A stretch of DNA of 62,000 nucleotides, taken from NCBI GenBank assembly GCA_009746045.1, contig RPFO01000041.1, positions 7,726,613 to 7,788,612 on the forward strand, in the 5' to 3' direction. A program made the position numbers and the translations under genes. The notes beneath the pieces were generated by a model, which worked only from the letters and a program-made list of their open reading frames with translations, did no database searches and was not told where the DNA came from. The first letter of the stretch is position 1; each line of letters opens with the position of its first letter. Positions 20,352 to 31,240 of the stretch are shown one piece after another. The DNA comes from Mesostigma viride. Lineage: Eukaryota; Streptophyta; Mesostigmatophyceae; Mesostigmatales; Mesostigmataceae.

Positions 20352-20580
20352 AGCACTGATCGTGCGAAAACTGTGTTGCCAGGCCGCTGGAGGCGGTTGC
20401 GACGACAGCAGAAGGCGGTTGCAGATGTCCCGGAAGAGCAGCATAACACCTGTGTCCTCGAATTCGGCTGCAAGTTTTACAACAGTCTGCAGCAGGAATC
20501 TCGTCAGAGCCGGTGGCTGCGTCATAACGCAGGCGCTGGACCGCCTCCGTGACCTCGCGAGAGGTGAAAGGAGGCATCAC
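20352..20580 (-). pseudogene. LINE ORF2: start of RT domain
   Basis: Minus strand reads MPPFTSREVTEAVQRLRYD and GSDEIPA, the usual N-terminal block of LINE RT domains that precedes the NYR...KG region. It continues, after removal of the Copia-like insertion, into 12311-10857. Frame is lost near 20400. Confidence 0.75.
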
Positions 20581-20599
20581 TACAATACGGTTCGTAGGA

Positions 20600-20990
20600 G
20601 ACGCGAAATGAGTGAGAATGTTACCCGAGCGGTAACGAGGATTCGCACCGTTGATTTTAACATATGTTTCTTTTTTTGCGCCATTTGGCGAGCATCGACT
20701 GGAGCCTGAACCTAGCGGGGGGAATCGTGCGGGGGAATCTTGCGGGGGAATCTTGCGGGGAAAAATTCCGAACGTGAATTTAGCGAAGTCCTACTACATT
20801 TTGCTTGGGTACACGGTACTACAGTTTCGTCACTGAAAATTTTCTGTAGTTGCGTTGGTGTTTCGTACGTTCCGCTGAAATTTTCGTGTTCAGTACCCAG
20901 ATCACAATTTGCTCCGGGCGCAAAATGATTGGCTGTACGGTACGAACCAAAAACGAAATTTTAGTATCTAAGTTCCGCAGCGCTTGCTGA
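20600..20990. other. Unassigned AT-rich block inside the LINE
   Basis: About 390 bp lying between the endonuclease and RT parts of the LINE, much more AT-rich than its neighbours. It has several AAATTT and CGGTAC motifs and triplicated GCGGGGGAATCTT-like units (20715-20765). It may be another small insertion; I could not find matching terminal repeats. Confidence 0.4.
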
Positions 20991-22954
20991 ATTTGCCCCG
21001 GAAGCCCGGGGGCACTTTCCCCGCTGAAAAATGTGTCCGCGGAAGCGTATTGTAGTGTGATGTCAGACGGGTCGCCAAGTGGGCCGACCAGCGGGGGGAC
21101 TAGGTAGTCCGCCGCTGACCTAGGCGGGGCCCGGCCGGGGGGCCCGGCGGGGCCGGCCAGGGCGGCCGGGCGGGCGGCGGCGGCTGGGAGCAGGGGCGGG
21201 GGCGGCGCAGCTGTCCCCACGACCTCGGCCGTGGCCGTGGCCCAGGTATGAAGCCGCTTGGCTGGGGCGCCGGGGACGTCGTGGCGGTGGGGCCGGCCGA
21301 GGCCGTCCGGGTGCCCGAGGCGCTTGTACCAGAACCAGGCCCCTTTACCGTCGTGCTTCTGCTGGCAGCTGCGCAGGTCCTTGACCATCTGCTGAGCGTC
21401 TGCCTTCTCAGCCTGCTCGTAGGCGGCCCTCAGAGCTGCTTGCAGCCCAGGTTTGGCGATCGGATCCCTGTTGCGGCGGAGCATCTGCCTGGCGGCGACC
21501 ACTGTTGGGGCGTGACGGTGGACAGCAAGCTGTCGGCGCGGAGGCAAGGTGCATGGGGAGGGTGCGGGCAGCCAGGCGATACTTGGCAGCGACACCGCGG
21601 AGGATCACTGAAATATCACCCGGCGGCGGAATGGCGTGTAACTGCTGTCGGCTGCCCCGGGCGTCGAAGACGGCCAGGAAATCATCCCTGTGCGACATAG
21701 CGGCCTGCTCTGCTGCTGACATCTTGTCGGCATCCTTCAGCACAATCCGGAGCACCTTCAGATCTGGCTGAGGCGCCAGCTGTCGCGACGGTTTCACCCC
21801 AGGAAACCGCAATCTGATGCGAGCGAGCACGAGACGGTGATCAGATTCCACCGTGCTGACAGAATCTTGCAGGACGCGAGCATCGACAACTGAGGGGCGC
21901 TGAGCCCGACGTACGCAGATATAGTCAAGGCACACCACCCGATCCGACGGCCCAAAAAAGGTGGCAAGCTGCTCAGCGGGGCGTGCGAAAGAAGCATTGC
22001 ATGCGACCAGCGCAGATTCTGCCAGCAGATTCACAACTGACAAAGGCGTGTTACCGTTGGCTGTCGTGTTCGGTTGGGGAGTACTGAGCACCCCCAGTGC
22101 CAACTGGCAGCGTGGCGTTGGCGTCGAGCAGCATAACCAGGAAGTGCCGAGCTGGGATGTTGGCCTCCTCCTCCTTGAGGGCGTTGAAGAAGGCCTCACG
22201 TTGCGCCTGAGCTCGACCCGCATGTGGTGCATATCCCACGATAACGGTTAGCGTGTGGTGGGAATGGCCCTCAGTGGCCGAAAAAGTGGCCACTAGCACA
22301 CGCGGGGACCGGCGCAGCACGATGGACTGGAGCTGCTCTGATGCTGCCGGCGAGCACAAGAGGCCCACACCACCTTGACCCGGCGCGTCGCCGCCACCAT
22401 AATGGAACCGCCAGCCCGCATGAAGGTCGTCGACCAGCAGACCGTTGACCCCTTGCTGAGGGTCAACAGTGCGTTGGTGCTCCTGGACCCCGAGGACAGC
22501 GATCTTGTTGTCGGCGCACAAGGCGATCAGCTCGTCTACGCGTTGGCGTGCTGGGGTGCCGCCGCTCGTAGAAGGATCTGCAGGGAGGGTGCGCACATGA
22601 AAGCTTGCAATACCAAGAATGGGCCGTTGCCCTATTAGCGGGGGGGTGGGGGTGGGGGTGGGGGTGGAGAAGGGTAGTGCTGGAGGTGGGGGTGCGGGTG
22701 GCACCCCGGGGGTGCCAGGGGGGGGAGGGGGAGGGTGGCGATAATTTGGGGTTAATGCTTGTCAACGCATGGAGTCTTTCTTTCAGGGCGGATATGCGTC
22801 GTCTCCGTCCTGGCTGGGGTCGCCGGCGTGTCGACTGGGCCTCATCCCGCTCAAGGCGGGCCAGGAGGCGTTTGAGGCTGGTAAATTGGCGGGAAGGTTG
22901 ACCGTGGCGTGCCTGGCGACCTTGCATCCTCATCATGCTCGCACGGTGCGACAT
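20991..22954 (-). pseudogene. LINE ORF2: APE-type endonuclease region
   Basis: From an ATG at 22954 the minus strand encodes a basic N-terminus (SLKRLLARLERDEAQST) and then a Pro-rich linker. The endonuclease core follows: LGIASFHVRTL, VLGVQEHQ (catalytic Glu), TVIVGYAPHAG, LVMLLDANATLPVG, DYICVRR and STVESDHRLVLARIRL (terminal SDH). These are the ordered motifs of exo/endo-phosphatase-type LINE endonucleases, which nick the target DNA for priming. The next stretch (GLQAALRAAYEQAEKADAQQ, RSCQQKHDGKGAWFWYKRLG) is the usual linker before RT. Frame changes occur near 22700, 22070 and 21480. It belongs to the same LINE as 10857-12311 and 23930-25093. Confidence 0.85.
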
Positions 22955-23140
22955 GAGGGTGGAAAGGGGCTTGTTTATTAAAGGCTATGCCCAAAGCCTA
23001 TGGTACCGCGAGGCCGCGAGGGTGTGCCCTTACCGGGCGCCCTCCATACCCGGGACGTGCGTGGACGATGATGACGCAGCTGGGGCGTGCTTGGGACGGC
23101 CCGGCTTGTGCCGCTTGTTAGGAGCCTGCACACATTACAA

Positions 23141-23919
23141 TTCGTTCAAGTGGCCCGCCGGAGCGGCTGTACAATTTTTCCCAGTGAGCGCGCTGCCAAG
23201 TGTACTTGTGGGCAAATTTTTAGGTGCCCCGTCACTTCGAGGTACTAAAAATTAGGCTACGGTACGAATTCAGCGAATTTCAGCGAATTTTCAGTCGAAC
23301 CAAAGGAAGTGACGCCAACTACCAAAAAGTTTCCGTTACGAATTTTCAGCCCAACACTCGCGCAAAATGAAGTGACGGCAACTACCAAAAAGTTTCCGTT
23401 ACGAATTTTCACTCCCACACGTTTGCACACGTTTGCACAAAAGGAAGTGACGGCAACTACCAAAAAGTTTCCGTTACGAATTTTCAGTCCCACACTTCGC
23501 GCAAATTTTAGTAGGGCTGCACGCAAGCTACCTTTCAAAATTTTGCGCTAGTATGGAACGCATTTCATTCGTCTGGAGGAACGCTGCCCGCCAACTACCC
23601 CCGTTCAGAAAGTTCCGCCGACATTTACCCGAGATTTGGAAATCTGAACGTCCGCGCAAATTTTAGTAGGGCTGCACGCAAGCTACCTTTCAAAATTTTG
23701 CGCAAGTATGGAACGCAATTCATTCGTCCGGAGGAATGCTGCTCGTCAACTGCCCCCGTTCAGAAAGTTGCGCCGAACTTTACTTGAGATTTGGAAATCT
23801 GAACGTGCGGTTGGAGTTTCGCGGGGAAACCCAAGTTCCCAAGTAATTCACCAATGACGCACTTCGAACACTTGTCCGCTAAAACCTAAGCAGCCGCTCC
23901 GGCTGGCCACTTAAACGAA
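23141..23919. mobile_element. Terminal-inverted-repeat element (MITE-like)
   Basis: The left end 23141-23169 and the right end 23891-23919 are inverted repeats of 29 bp with two mismatches (core GCCGGAGCGGCTG / CAGCCGCTCCGGC). The 780-bp interior has no gene. It holds three copies of a roughly 45-bp unit around ACTACCAAAAAGTTTCCGTT (about 23315, 23378, 23456) and two copies of a roughly 110-bp unit starting near 23500 and 23654. It sits between ORF1 and ORF2 of the minus-strand LINE. No clear target duplication was recognised. Confidence 0.7.
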
Positions 23920-23929
23920 ACTTGATGCA

Positions 23930-25093
23930 TCCGTGCGCTGACCGTTGATGAAGAGCACGGGGGTGTCGTTGACGAGGCGGACGTAGACCTTCTTGCCCTC
24001 ATGCCTGGCCTGGACGGCTGCGTCGCTGCCCAGCAAACCGTTCTTGATGACTAGCTGGGCCGGGGAGAGTAGGTCGTCGAGGCTTGGCGCGTTTCTCCCG
24101 CCCAGGAGCTTGCGAGCCTGGAGTACCTTCGCCTAAGTTGCTGGCCATATTCGCGAAGGTCACCCGGATGGGGCCAGGCTGGCCCGCCATCCAGGCTGCC
24201 GACTCAATCCGGATGCGTTCCGGTTGCCCAGGTGCAGCCGGCCCACAATCAGGCTGTGGTGCAGGCGTTGTGCTAGCATCAGCTCCGTTTCCGGCTGCTG
24301 CGCGACCTCGAAATACCGGAGCACTATACTGCGTGAGCGCTGGTCCTCCTCGACAGCGGTCTTGTGGGCCGCAGCCCCCTTGCGGGCGGCATCCGCCATC
24401 AGGTTGGCAATGTCCGTCTGCTTCACCATGTTAGCGTAGCTGGTGGGTGTGGGGGCAGCTGGCTGTGGCGGGTTGGTCAGGGCGGCCTTGACCTCGGCCA
24501 TGCTGGAGTGGAGCTCAGCAGTGTCTTGGCGGATAGCAGTGGATAGGGCGCCGAGTTGAGCGGCCATGTCTTCGACTTTCTGGTTGAGCTGGCGCAGGGT
24601 TGCATCCGGGGAAGCAAGGGGGGTGTTGGTGGTGCCTTGGGCATCCTCGAAAGCGGCAACAAGTGCCCGGCCGGCAAGGGGCCTTCGCGTAGCTCAGAAA
24701 AACAGAAAGACGAAGCTGGGGCAGCTCCAGGTCGCGAACGTCTTCCACTGAAATCGGTCTCGCTAGACGTGCTGGGAGAATAGATCCGAATGTCGTTGGC
24801 GTGCAGGTGGTGCAGGATAGCCTGCGCCTGCTTGGCGGTAATCGAAAAGAACCGGTGCTCGGCGACCTTCTCGCCAGGCACTTGAAGGCTGCTGGGTCGA
24901 ACTCAGCGTCGTCGATGGCGTCGTCGTCGTCGTCGTCAAGGGGGTCGTCCTCACGGAAAACCTCGCTGGAAAAAGGAGCCGCAGGCGGCGGGATCTGGCT
25001 GTCCATCTCGTCGGCGGGGCCGGCGCAATGCCGCTTAGACGAAACGTTAATGGCGGCTTCAGCAGGCGGTGGCTGGGTCGCAATGGTGTCCAC
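23930..25093 (-). pseudogene. LINE ORF1, minus strand
   Basis: From 25093 the protein has an Ala/Pro-rich head, an acidic DDDDDDAIDDAEFD run, and EKVAEHRFFSITAKQAQAIL. A coiled-coil-like stretch follows (GALSTAIRQDTAELHSSMAE), then SRSIVLRYFEVAQQPETEL and IRVTFANMAS. In a third frame come ARKLLGGR, SLDDLLSPAQLVIKNGLLG and KKVYVRLVNDTPVLFINGQ. The order coiled coil, RRM-like block, C-terminal domain is that of L1-type ORF1 nucleic-acid chaperones. There are at least three frame changes. The 5' UTR probably extends rightward to about 25190. Confidence 0.72.
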
Positions 25094-25189
25094 AGCGTCG
25101 ACTAGTTATGTAATGCGTGATGGTGTGAGGCGCTGAATCCTCCCCATCGGCGGGGGAGTGGGAGGCGGCTGAAGGTGATTCCGCCATGG

Positions 25190-25545
25190 CTAGTTTCCGG
25201 AAAATACGATCCCTGCCTGCGCTAAGTTTTATGATATTGCGCTAAATCTTGGGCGATGGCGGCTGAAAATTATATCATCGTCTTCGTCATCAAAAGGCGC
25301 TTCTACTGCAATTTACCCGACCAAATTTCATGCCACGATGTAAAAGTTATGAGCATTCTCAGCCTACCTATGGTATTGCACTGGTTGTATTGCACCCACA
25401 GTGTTGCGCCCCGGCATGATGCACCATGCCGTGGAGAGAGCGCTCTGTGGCCTGCCCACTTGCGGCAGTGAGAGAAGCTAGGGCGCCCTCCCTCCTTCTC
25501 GCTGTGTATATAGGGTTGAAGGTTCCTTTACTCTGTATTGGCACC
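25190..25545. other. Unassigned stretch right of the LINE
   Basis: No supportable gene. A 71-codon open frame (25256-25471) lacks recognisable motifs. Confidence 0.4.
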
Positions 25546-25580
25546 CACGTGACGCAGTCACGTGCTTATTAATTAATTAA
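25546..25580. repeat. Hairpin CACGTGAC/GTCACGTG with TTAA tail
   Basis: Perfect 8-bp stem with loop GCA (25546-25564), then a TTAATTAA run. The same hairpin and tail, in opposite orientation, end the LINE remnant at 38062-38114. The last TTAA is the target duplicate of transposon E1. Confidence 0.8.
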
Positions 25581-27866
25581 GGGGACGGGACACCCCCGAA
25601 TTTTTTGGCGCCAAAAAATTCGCGCCGGAGCCAAAGGTAATAAATTTCACGTGCACGGTGCGCGCACCCCTTGCGGAAGTGGCCATGGCGACTGCGTTCA
25701 GGCGAAACTACCACACTAGGGCAGGCGAAATGCAAAAATTTTACTCGAATCTAAAAGGAGATGAGTTTGTGATGTTAGTTTGTGGCGGAAATCAGCTGGT
25801 TTACAATATCGCTGTTGTCTTTTTATGCCATCGGCATGGGGGGTAATCTGAATTTTTTGGTCGCGCGGAATGAAATAGAATTCATGATAGCGGCTGTAAA
25901 ATAGCGGTTTTGGGGGCTGTTCTGACCTTGAAGCAGGCATTAATATCGGTTGCATCGAATTCTAAACCGAGCTGGTGCTTTTTGCCAGATTTTCGGCCAT
26001 TATCGGTAAGTAATTGTTCAGACCTGCGCAGTGCGCGTCTGACCTGTCCATGGAATAACGGCTGTTGTTGCGCGCCTGGGCGAGGGATTTACGAGGGCAA
26101 GGTACAGATTTGTCGCGAACGTTATCTGCTATCGGTGCTTTCTTCTATGAGCTCATCGTTCGAGGTTTTTTGCGTTCTTTTTGGGCAGTTTCCGCCAGCT
26201 AGCTCGCCGTCGCTTGCCGTTGTGTTGTCGAATACCTGGCAGCTTTAGATTGTTTTCGTTGATGTCGTGATCAGGGCCGCTTCAGTCGCAGCCTATAGCT
26301 CTTCGGGAAGGTATAAGGCATTTCATAAAACGTGTTCTGGCAAGGATGTTGTGCGTATGGACGCTTCTTGTTGTTTGAGAGTGACGCACCCTCTCCTCAC
26401 AGGCCGCAGCGGCATCACAGCGCTCATGCGGTGAAGGGCCGCCAATGGTTTCTTTGCATTTTATCGTGCAGGGATGGAAGTGTTATAGTGATGATGATGT
26501 TGGAGATATTGCATTTGTGTGACTGCATGTAGATAGCTGGCACCAATGGTTGTTTGAGCTTTCCTTTGTTATGATGATGTGACAAGACTACAATGTGCTG
26601 AGCTAACCATGGTTGACATGCATGACTGCATGCAAGCTATATATACCATGTTCCTACTTGGTTCCTTGCCCTCCATAGTCCCAGTTTGTCATTCATGCCG
26701 GGGAGGACAGTTTAGGAGGTGTTGTTGAGCTGATTAGCTTGGTTGGCATCAACCTTACTCTCTAACCTGGGAGAAACATATGAAATGCTGCTTAGGCATG
26801 TTAGGGCTACCATTGTCAAGGCTATGAACATATTTACAAGGCTGGCCATGCTGGAGGGATGATGAAGACATATGAGGTGCGTGGCCACCCCTTTGTACAT
26901 TGTAAACATACTCAGCATGGTTTTGGTGCATGTTGGATGGCATATGAAGTGGCACTGTGGGGTTACTAACTTACTGAGTGGTCCTTAGCGCCTTGTCAGG
27001 TGGTCATATAGGAAACCCATCAACTTGAGTAGTTCTTGTCTCAATGACCCCCCACGTTGAGCATGCGTTGCCGTCAGCGTGCAAGAGTCAATTATGTGTG
27101 CTTTGGTCAGTTTGCAGATGTCTTTGATGAAGAAGGAGGTGCCAGTGTGGCTGAATGGTTACTATAGTTTCCTTGTAGTGTCTACATGGGTGGCCGTCTT
27201 AGAATGGTTGTAACTTGGGCAGTTCTTGTCAGAACGTCGTCAAACCTTGAACATCGGAGGTACCATATGTGCAGAGGATGGTAGTATGTGGTTTGGCCAG
27301 TTTTCACGTGGCTTAGATGTATAAAGGGGTGTTAGTGTGGTTAAATACTAGCTAAAACCTCCGTCAGCGTCATCACAGGTGGCAATCTAGGAATATCCAT
27401 CAAATAGGGCTGCGCTTGTCAGAATGACCTGAAAATTTGGGGCTGCATGTCCCCCAACCTCTAGTATTTGGGAATATATGATTTGGCACTATTCCATGTG
27501 TTTATGATTTGATTTATTTTTTTTAATTAAAAAAGTACCCTTTTTGCGGGAAAATCCATCAATGTGTCTAAACATCATTATTTTGTGCTCAAAATTAGGC
27601 AGGCTTTCTCAAAAGTCAGGGAACTATGCGGGAATATATGATTTGGTCCCAATATGTTTGCCCATTGTCCTAGGGAAAATGTGACTAAAATAGCGTCTTT
27701 TTCTATTTTTAGCGCGTAACCGGTGTATGGTGGGGGCTAGTACCACCCCCAAGTGGCTGGAAATTTTTTTTTTTATCATATTTATGGTCCCCAATCATCT
27801 TTGGATTTTTAGCACATGCATAGGTATGGTTTCCAGAAAAGTGCCCTTTAGGGGTATCCCCTCCCT
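25581..27866 (+). mobile_element. TTAA transposon copy E1 (Kolobok-type, decayed)
   Basis: Flanked by TTAA on both sides (25577-25580, 27867-27870). The 5' end GGGGACGGGACA and 3' end TATCCCCTCCCT are imperfect inverted repeats. A 26-bp perfect palindrome lies at 25597-25622 (half-site CGAATTTTTTGGC). A short reading frame MATAFRRNYHTRAG (from 25685) matches the equivalent start in copy E2. A minus-strand remnant (PGAQQQPLFHGQVRRALRR, about 26030-26090) also has a counterpart in E2. The 3' 500 bp is related to the ends of E2 and E3 (phrase TTGTCAGAATGACCT and TTTTGCGGGAAAAT). No transposase domain remains. Confidence 0.78.
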
Positions 27867-27878
27867 TTAATTAATTAA

Positions 27879-28262
27879 TCAGTGGGGCGGAGTGCGACGC
27901 AGCAATGGTGCGCAAAGCAAAAGGAGTTTTGTGCAGCTTAAGAGTGAGATACAGATATGGGAACGTAGTGGCCGTGGTGGCGCGTCGCTGCCGCTTAACC
28001 CAAGGAATGCCCGAGCAACAATGTTTTGGCTGTGCAGAAAAGCCCGATGAGCCGCAGTGATACTGGCGGTGGACTGTGCACGCTGAACATAGGTGGGGCT
28101 GGACTCCAACTCGTGTTGCAAAGTAGCGAGGTAGTGCTTCTTGCAGATAAAAGCAAAGTTGTTGGCACTCTTGTCAACACAAGTGATGATAAAGTCCTGC
28201 TTGAAGTGGTCAAGAAGTGCTTTATCTGTGGTGTTGAGCCAGGTGGTGCGGCGGACCTGCCG
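27879..28262 (-). pseudogene. Penelope-like RT N-terminal fragment
   Basis: Minus strand, one open frame: FIITCVDKSANNFAFICKKH then YLATLQHELESSPTYV. The VDKxANNFxFxCKKxY block occurs just upstream of motif A in the same RT group as the pseudogene at 7640-8680. The rest of the RT is missing; transposon E1 lies immediately downstream. Confidence 0.7.
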
Positions 28263-28334
28263 CGGAGACGGTAGTAATCACGTATTCTTTTTCATTTTAA
28301 CCAGAAAAAAATCCAATTCCAAATTATTATCTAG

Positions 28335-28457
28335 TTTTTCTCTATCTTGCCCAAGGGCTTGCGCCACAGGGCCCGGTATTGGCGTAAAGCGTGCCAGGCG
28401 AGGGAGATACGGTGGTCCACATCGGCCTCGCAGCTGGGAAGCAAGCTACCCAGCAAC
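28335..28457 (-). pseudogene. LINE ORF2 fragment
   Basis: About 120 bp closely matching 11394-11510 of the minus-strand LINE (KLLGSLLPSCEADVDHRISL region). It is fused abruptly to the sequence at 28458. Confidence 0.8.
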
Positions 28458-28730
28458 ATGGGATGGAATGGATGATGTAAGCTATCTAGGTCCTAGTTGT
28501 AGGGTTGTGGGCACCACGGCCCAAATCGCTATGAATGCCATACGCGGTCACACGCGGAGCCCCCACAGACTTGGGGGTGGTCTCCTTCATCACTACTTGC
28601 CAGCTATCCTTGCGTACCATCTGCCTCCATGTTACAGACAAACCAGGAGGCTGCCCGGGTGTGAGCCCTTCTCGTCCAGGGTAGCACATGTCCATGCCGA
28701 GTCTATCACGAAAAGTCCATTGTTAATTCC
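28458..28730. repeat. Dispersed repeat, copy of LINE 3' UTR
   Basis: About 270 bp nearly identical to 38141-38417, which lies between the RT end and the tail hairpin of the LINE remnant there, so it is probably a LINE 3' UTR. Short open frames in it appear in both copies and are not supported as genes. Confidence 0.85.
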
Positions 28731-29594
28731 CAGGATCATATCTTTTCCGGCCCAACAGGGCCAGAGGCATATATCTTTCTTTGTCGATAAGACCAGTATA
28801 CACCAGCCACATGGTCGATCTACATCGTGCATGTCCGGTTGTCATGCACTGAATGGCCTAAAAGATTTCATAGCCAACACCGGTACCAACCACCAGCCAG
28901 TGCCAGTTCTCCCATTGAATCTAAAGTTTCAAAATTGCCCGGGCTAACTAAGTGATTGACACTCCAACTAAAACCAGAGTTACACCTCAACTAATGACGG
29001 CATCTAGAGAGCCTAGTAACGTACCGAGGTACAAATGAAACGAAAAATAATCCAAAGTATGTACAGTTCAATGTATAATCAGTCAATCATTGGTGCGCAT
29101 ACATTTTTTAACCAAAACTTCTGCACACCAGCGCACATGCTGTCAACATGCTCTAGACGTCAGCAAATTGATGTGGGAAGCGCACAGCTCTGATGCTGGC
29201 ACCCCGTTCCCAACAAATCTCCCTACATATACCACTAGTTAGTATGGTAGTAGTAGCTTTTCAAAGGGCAAGCTACAGAGGGCTGACTAGTTCAAGCAAG
29301 TGTTCCGTGGGGCCACTCCAGAAGATGAACCAGCGCACTTCGACAACAGCTGAACTTTGTGTGGATTAGCTTCACACATCCAGTGGGCTGCCGAGGGCAA
29401 ACCAACACTGCATTTTACCAACCAGATGCCGCAAGTCGCACCACAGGATGCTCGATTGTACACCACAGGAAGCTCCCCTGTACACATACTTGTCTAATTT
29501 CATGTTAACCAACCCCCAAAATGTGCAGGATGCCGTGCAATCCATGGAGCCAAACCACGTACACACCCAAGCCAGGGTATGCGTGGTCAGCTAA
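28731..29594. other. Unassigned sequence
   Basis: Moderately AT-rich. No recognisable coding or repeat structure. Confidence 0.4.
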
Positions 29595-31070
29595 GTGAAA
29601 CTGTCCCAAGGGTGCAGCAACGTTAGGTCGCCGTTGCGCAGAGTTTACACACGCCAAATCGGCATCGTGGGAGCCAATAGGAGGGTCAAGGGACCTCACA
29701 TGTCCCTGTGCCAAGCGAGGCACCAAGGGGCAGCAAAAGCTGTCCCCACGACTGCCGCACAAAGCCCCTCTTCGGCACAAGGGGCTCCTCACGAGTCTTT
29801 GCCACTGCCATGCATGGCACACAAGGACCGAAAATGCGCCACTCCAAGCTCCAACTCGCCCGCAGGAGGAAAAAAGCAAATCTCTTGTGTTTGCGGCAGG
29901 CCGCAGCTGCACCGTGCTATTGATTCAAACAACCTGCATGGAGCGAAGGGCCTGTCACCCACAGCAGACCTCGTACACGCTTCCATACAGAAGCCAAAAG
30001 CAGTCTGCCATTGCTCAGGCACTCCCTGGCCGCCGTCACCGCATGGCCCACCGTGCCCGCATGAGATGCAACCAGCGTCTCGCGGACAAGGTGACTTGGC
30101 CCATCTCGTACACAAGGCAACGGCTGCAACCTGCCAGGCGACAGCGCACTTCCTGCCTCCCCGTAACCCCGGGTGTCCATGGGATATACCACCCCATATG
30201 TATCTAGTGATATATATATATATATATTGCCGAACACCCTCCGGCGCACTAGCATCCAAATCGCATGCGAGGCTCCCAAACAGCTGGCAAGAGAAAAGCC
30301 ATATTTACATGGTTGAAAAATCCAACCGGGAGCGCTCAAGGGCCACCTCCTCAAGGGGAGCGCTCAAGGGCCCCCTCCTCAAGGGGAGCGCTCAAGGGCC
30401 CCCTCCTCAAGGGAAGCGCTCAAGGGCCCCCTCCTCAAGGGGAGCGCTCAAGGGCCCCCTCCTCAAGGGGATCGCTCAAGGGCCCCCTCCTCAAGGGAAG
30501 CGCTCAAGGGCCCCCTCCTCAAGGGGAGCGCTCAAGGGCCCCCTCCTCAAGGGGAGCGCTCAAGAGCCCCCTCCTGGCCTACCACACCCTGCACCGCCTA
30601 CGCAAGCTCCCTCATCATCAAACCAATACCCGCCCATCCCTCTCCCTCCTCCCTCCCCCTCCCCTTTCGCCGCACCTGGCCATCCTTGGCTACCGCAACC
30701 ACCCTCCACACCACAAAAGGCCAGATCATTATCTCCGCATTGTGGCTGCCCTGGCACCTCCCTTGAATCTTCCATCCACCACCCCCATGGCCTTACACCA
30801 TCTGTCCACGTGACCACATCTCCTCAGCACCCAAAGCTCTTCTTCGCTGGCCATCGAGGTCTCCTCCTCCCACCATCGAGGTCTCTTCCACCACACCGCG
30901 ACGCCTTTGCAGCCACCCTGGGACGGGCACAAGGGGCCTCCCGTTCCTTGCAGCCCTACACCGCCACGTGGTGCCCGCCAGGTGACTTGCTCTGCCCGCC
31001 AAAAGCTGCCTCGCAACGCCGCATCCGCGGAGCTTGGGATGCTTCAAGCTCTTATGCCGCCCAGCGATAA
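29595..31070 (+). other. Long ORF of doubtful coding status
   Basis: A 491-codon open frame with no recognised domain. It contains a (TA)n run, a Ser/Arg/Gly-rich segment made by the 27-bp minisatellite (30340-30575), and a Pro/Ser-rich tail. Overlapping frames on both strands are also long, as expected for GC-rich low-complexity DNA. I list it because it is the longest open frame near the reticulon gene, but I infer no function. Confidence 0.2.
30337..30575. repeat. 27-bp minisatellite
   Basis: About nine tandem copies of a unit around GGGAGCGCTCAAGGGCCCCC then TCCTCAA. AGCGCT and GGGCCC palindromes recur in each unit. Copies differ by single bases only. Confidence 0.92.
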
Positions 31071-31240
31071 TATTTTCTGACCTTGCTTTTAAGCCACGTT
31101 GCGGTCGTGCGAGGGGCAATGGCTCATGTCCTCTAGACCAAAAAGAATGCCTCGATTTACATCGGCAGCACTCAATATGCAAAGCATAGGATAAAGCTGT
31201 GCCCTATTTCTGCCTAGCAGGTATGTTCCTGTTGAGCGCC

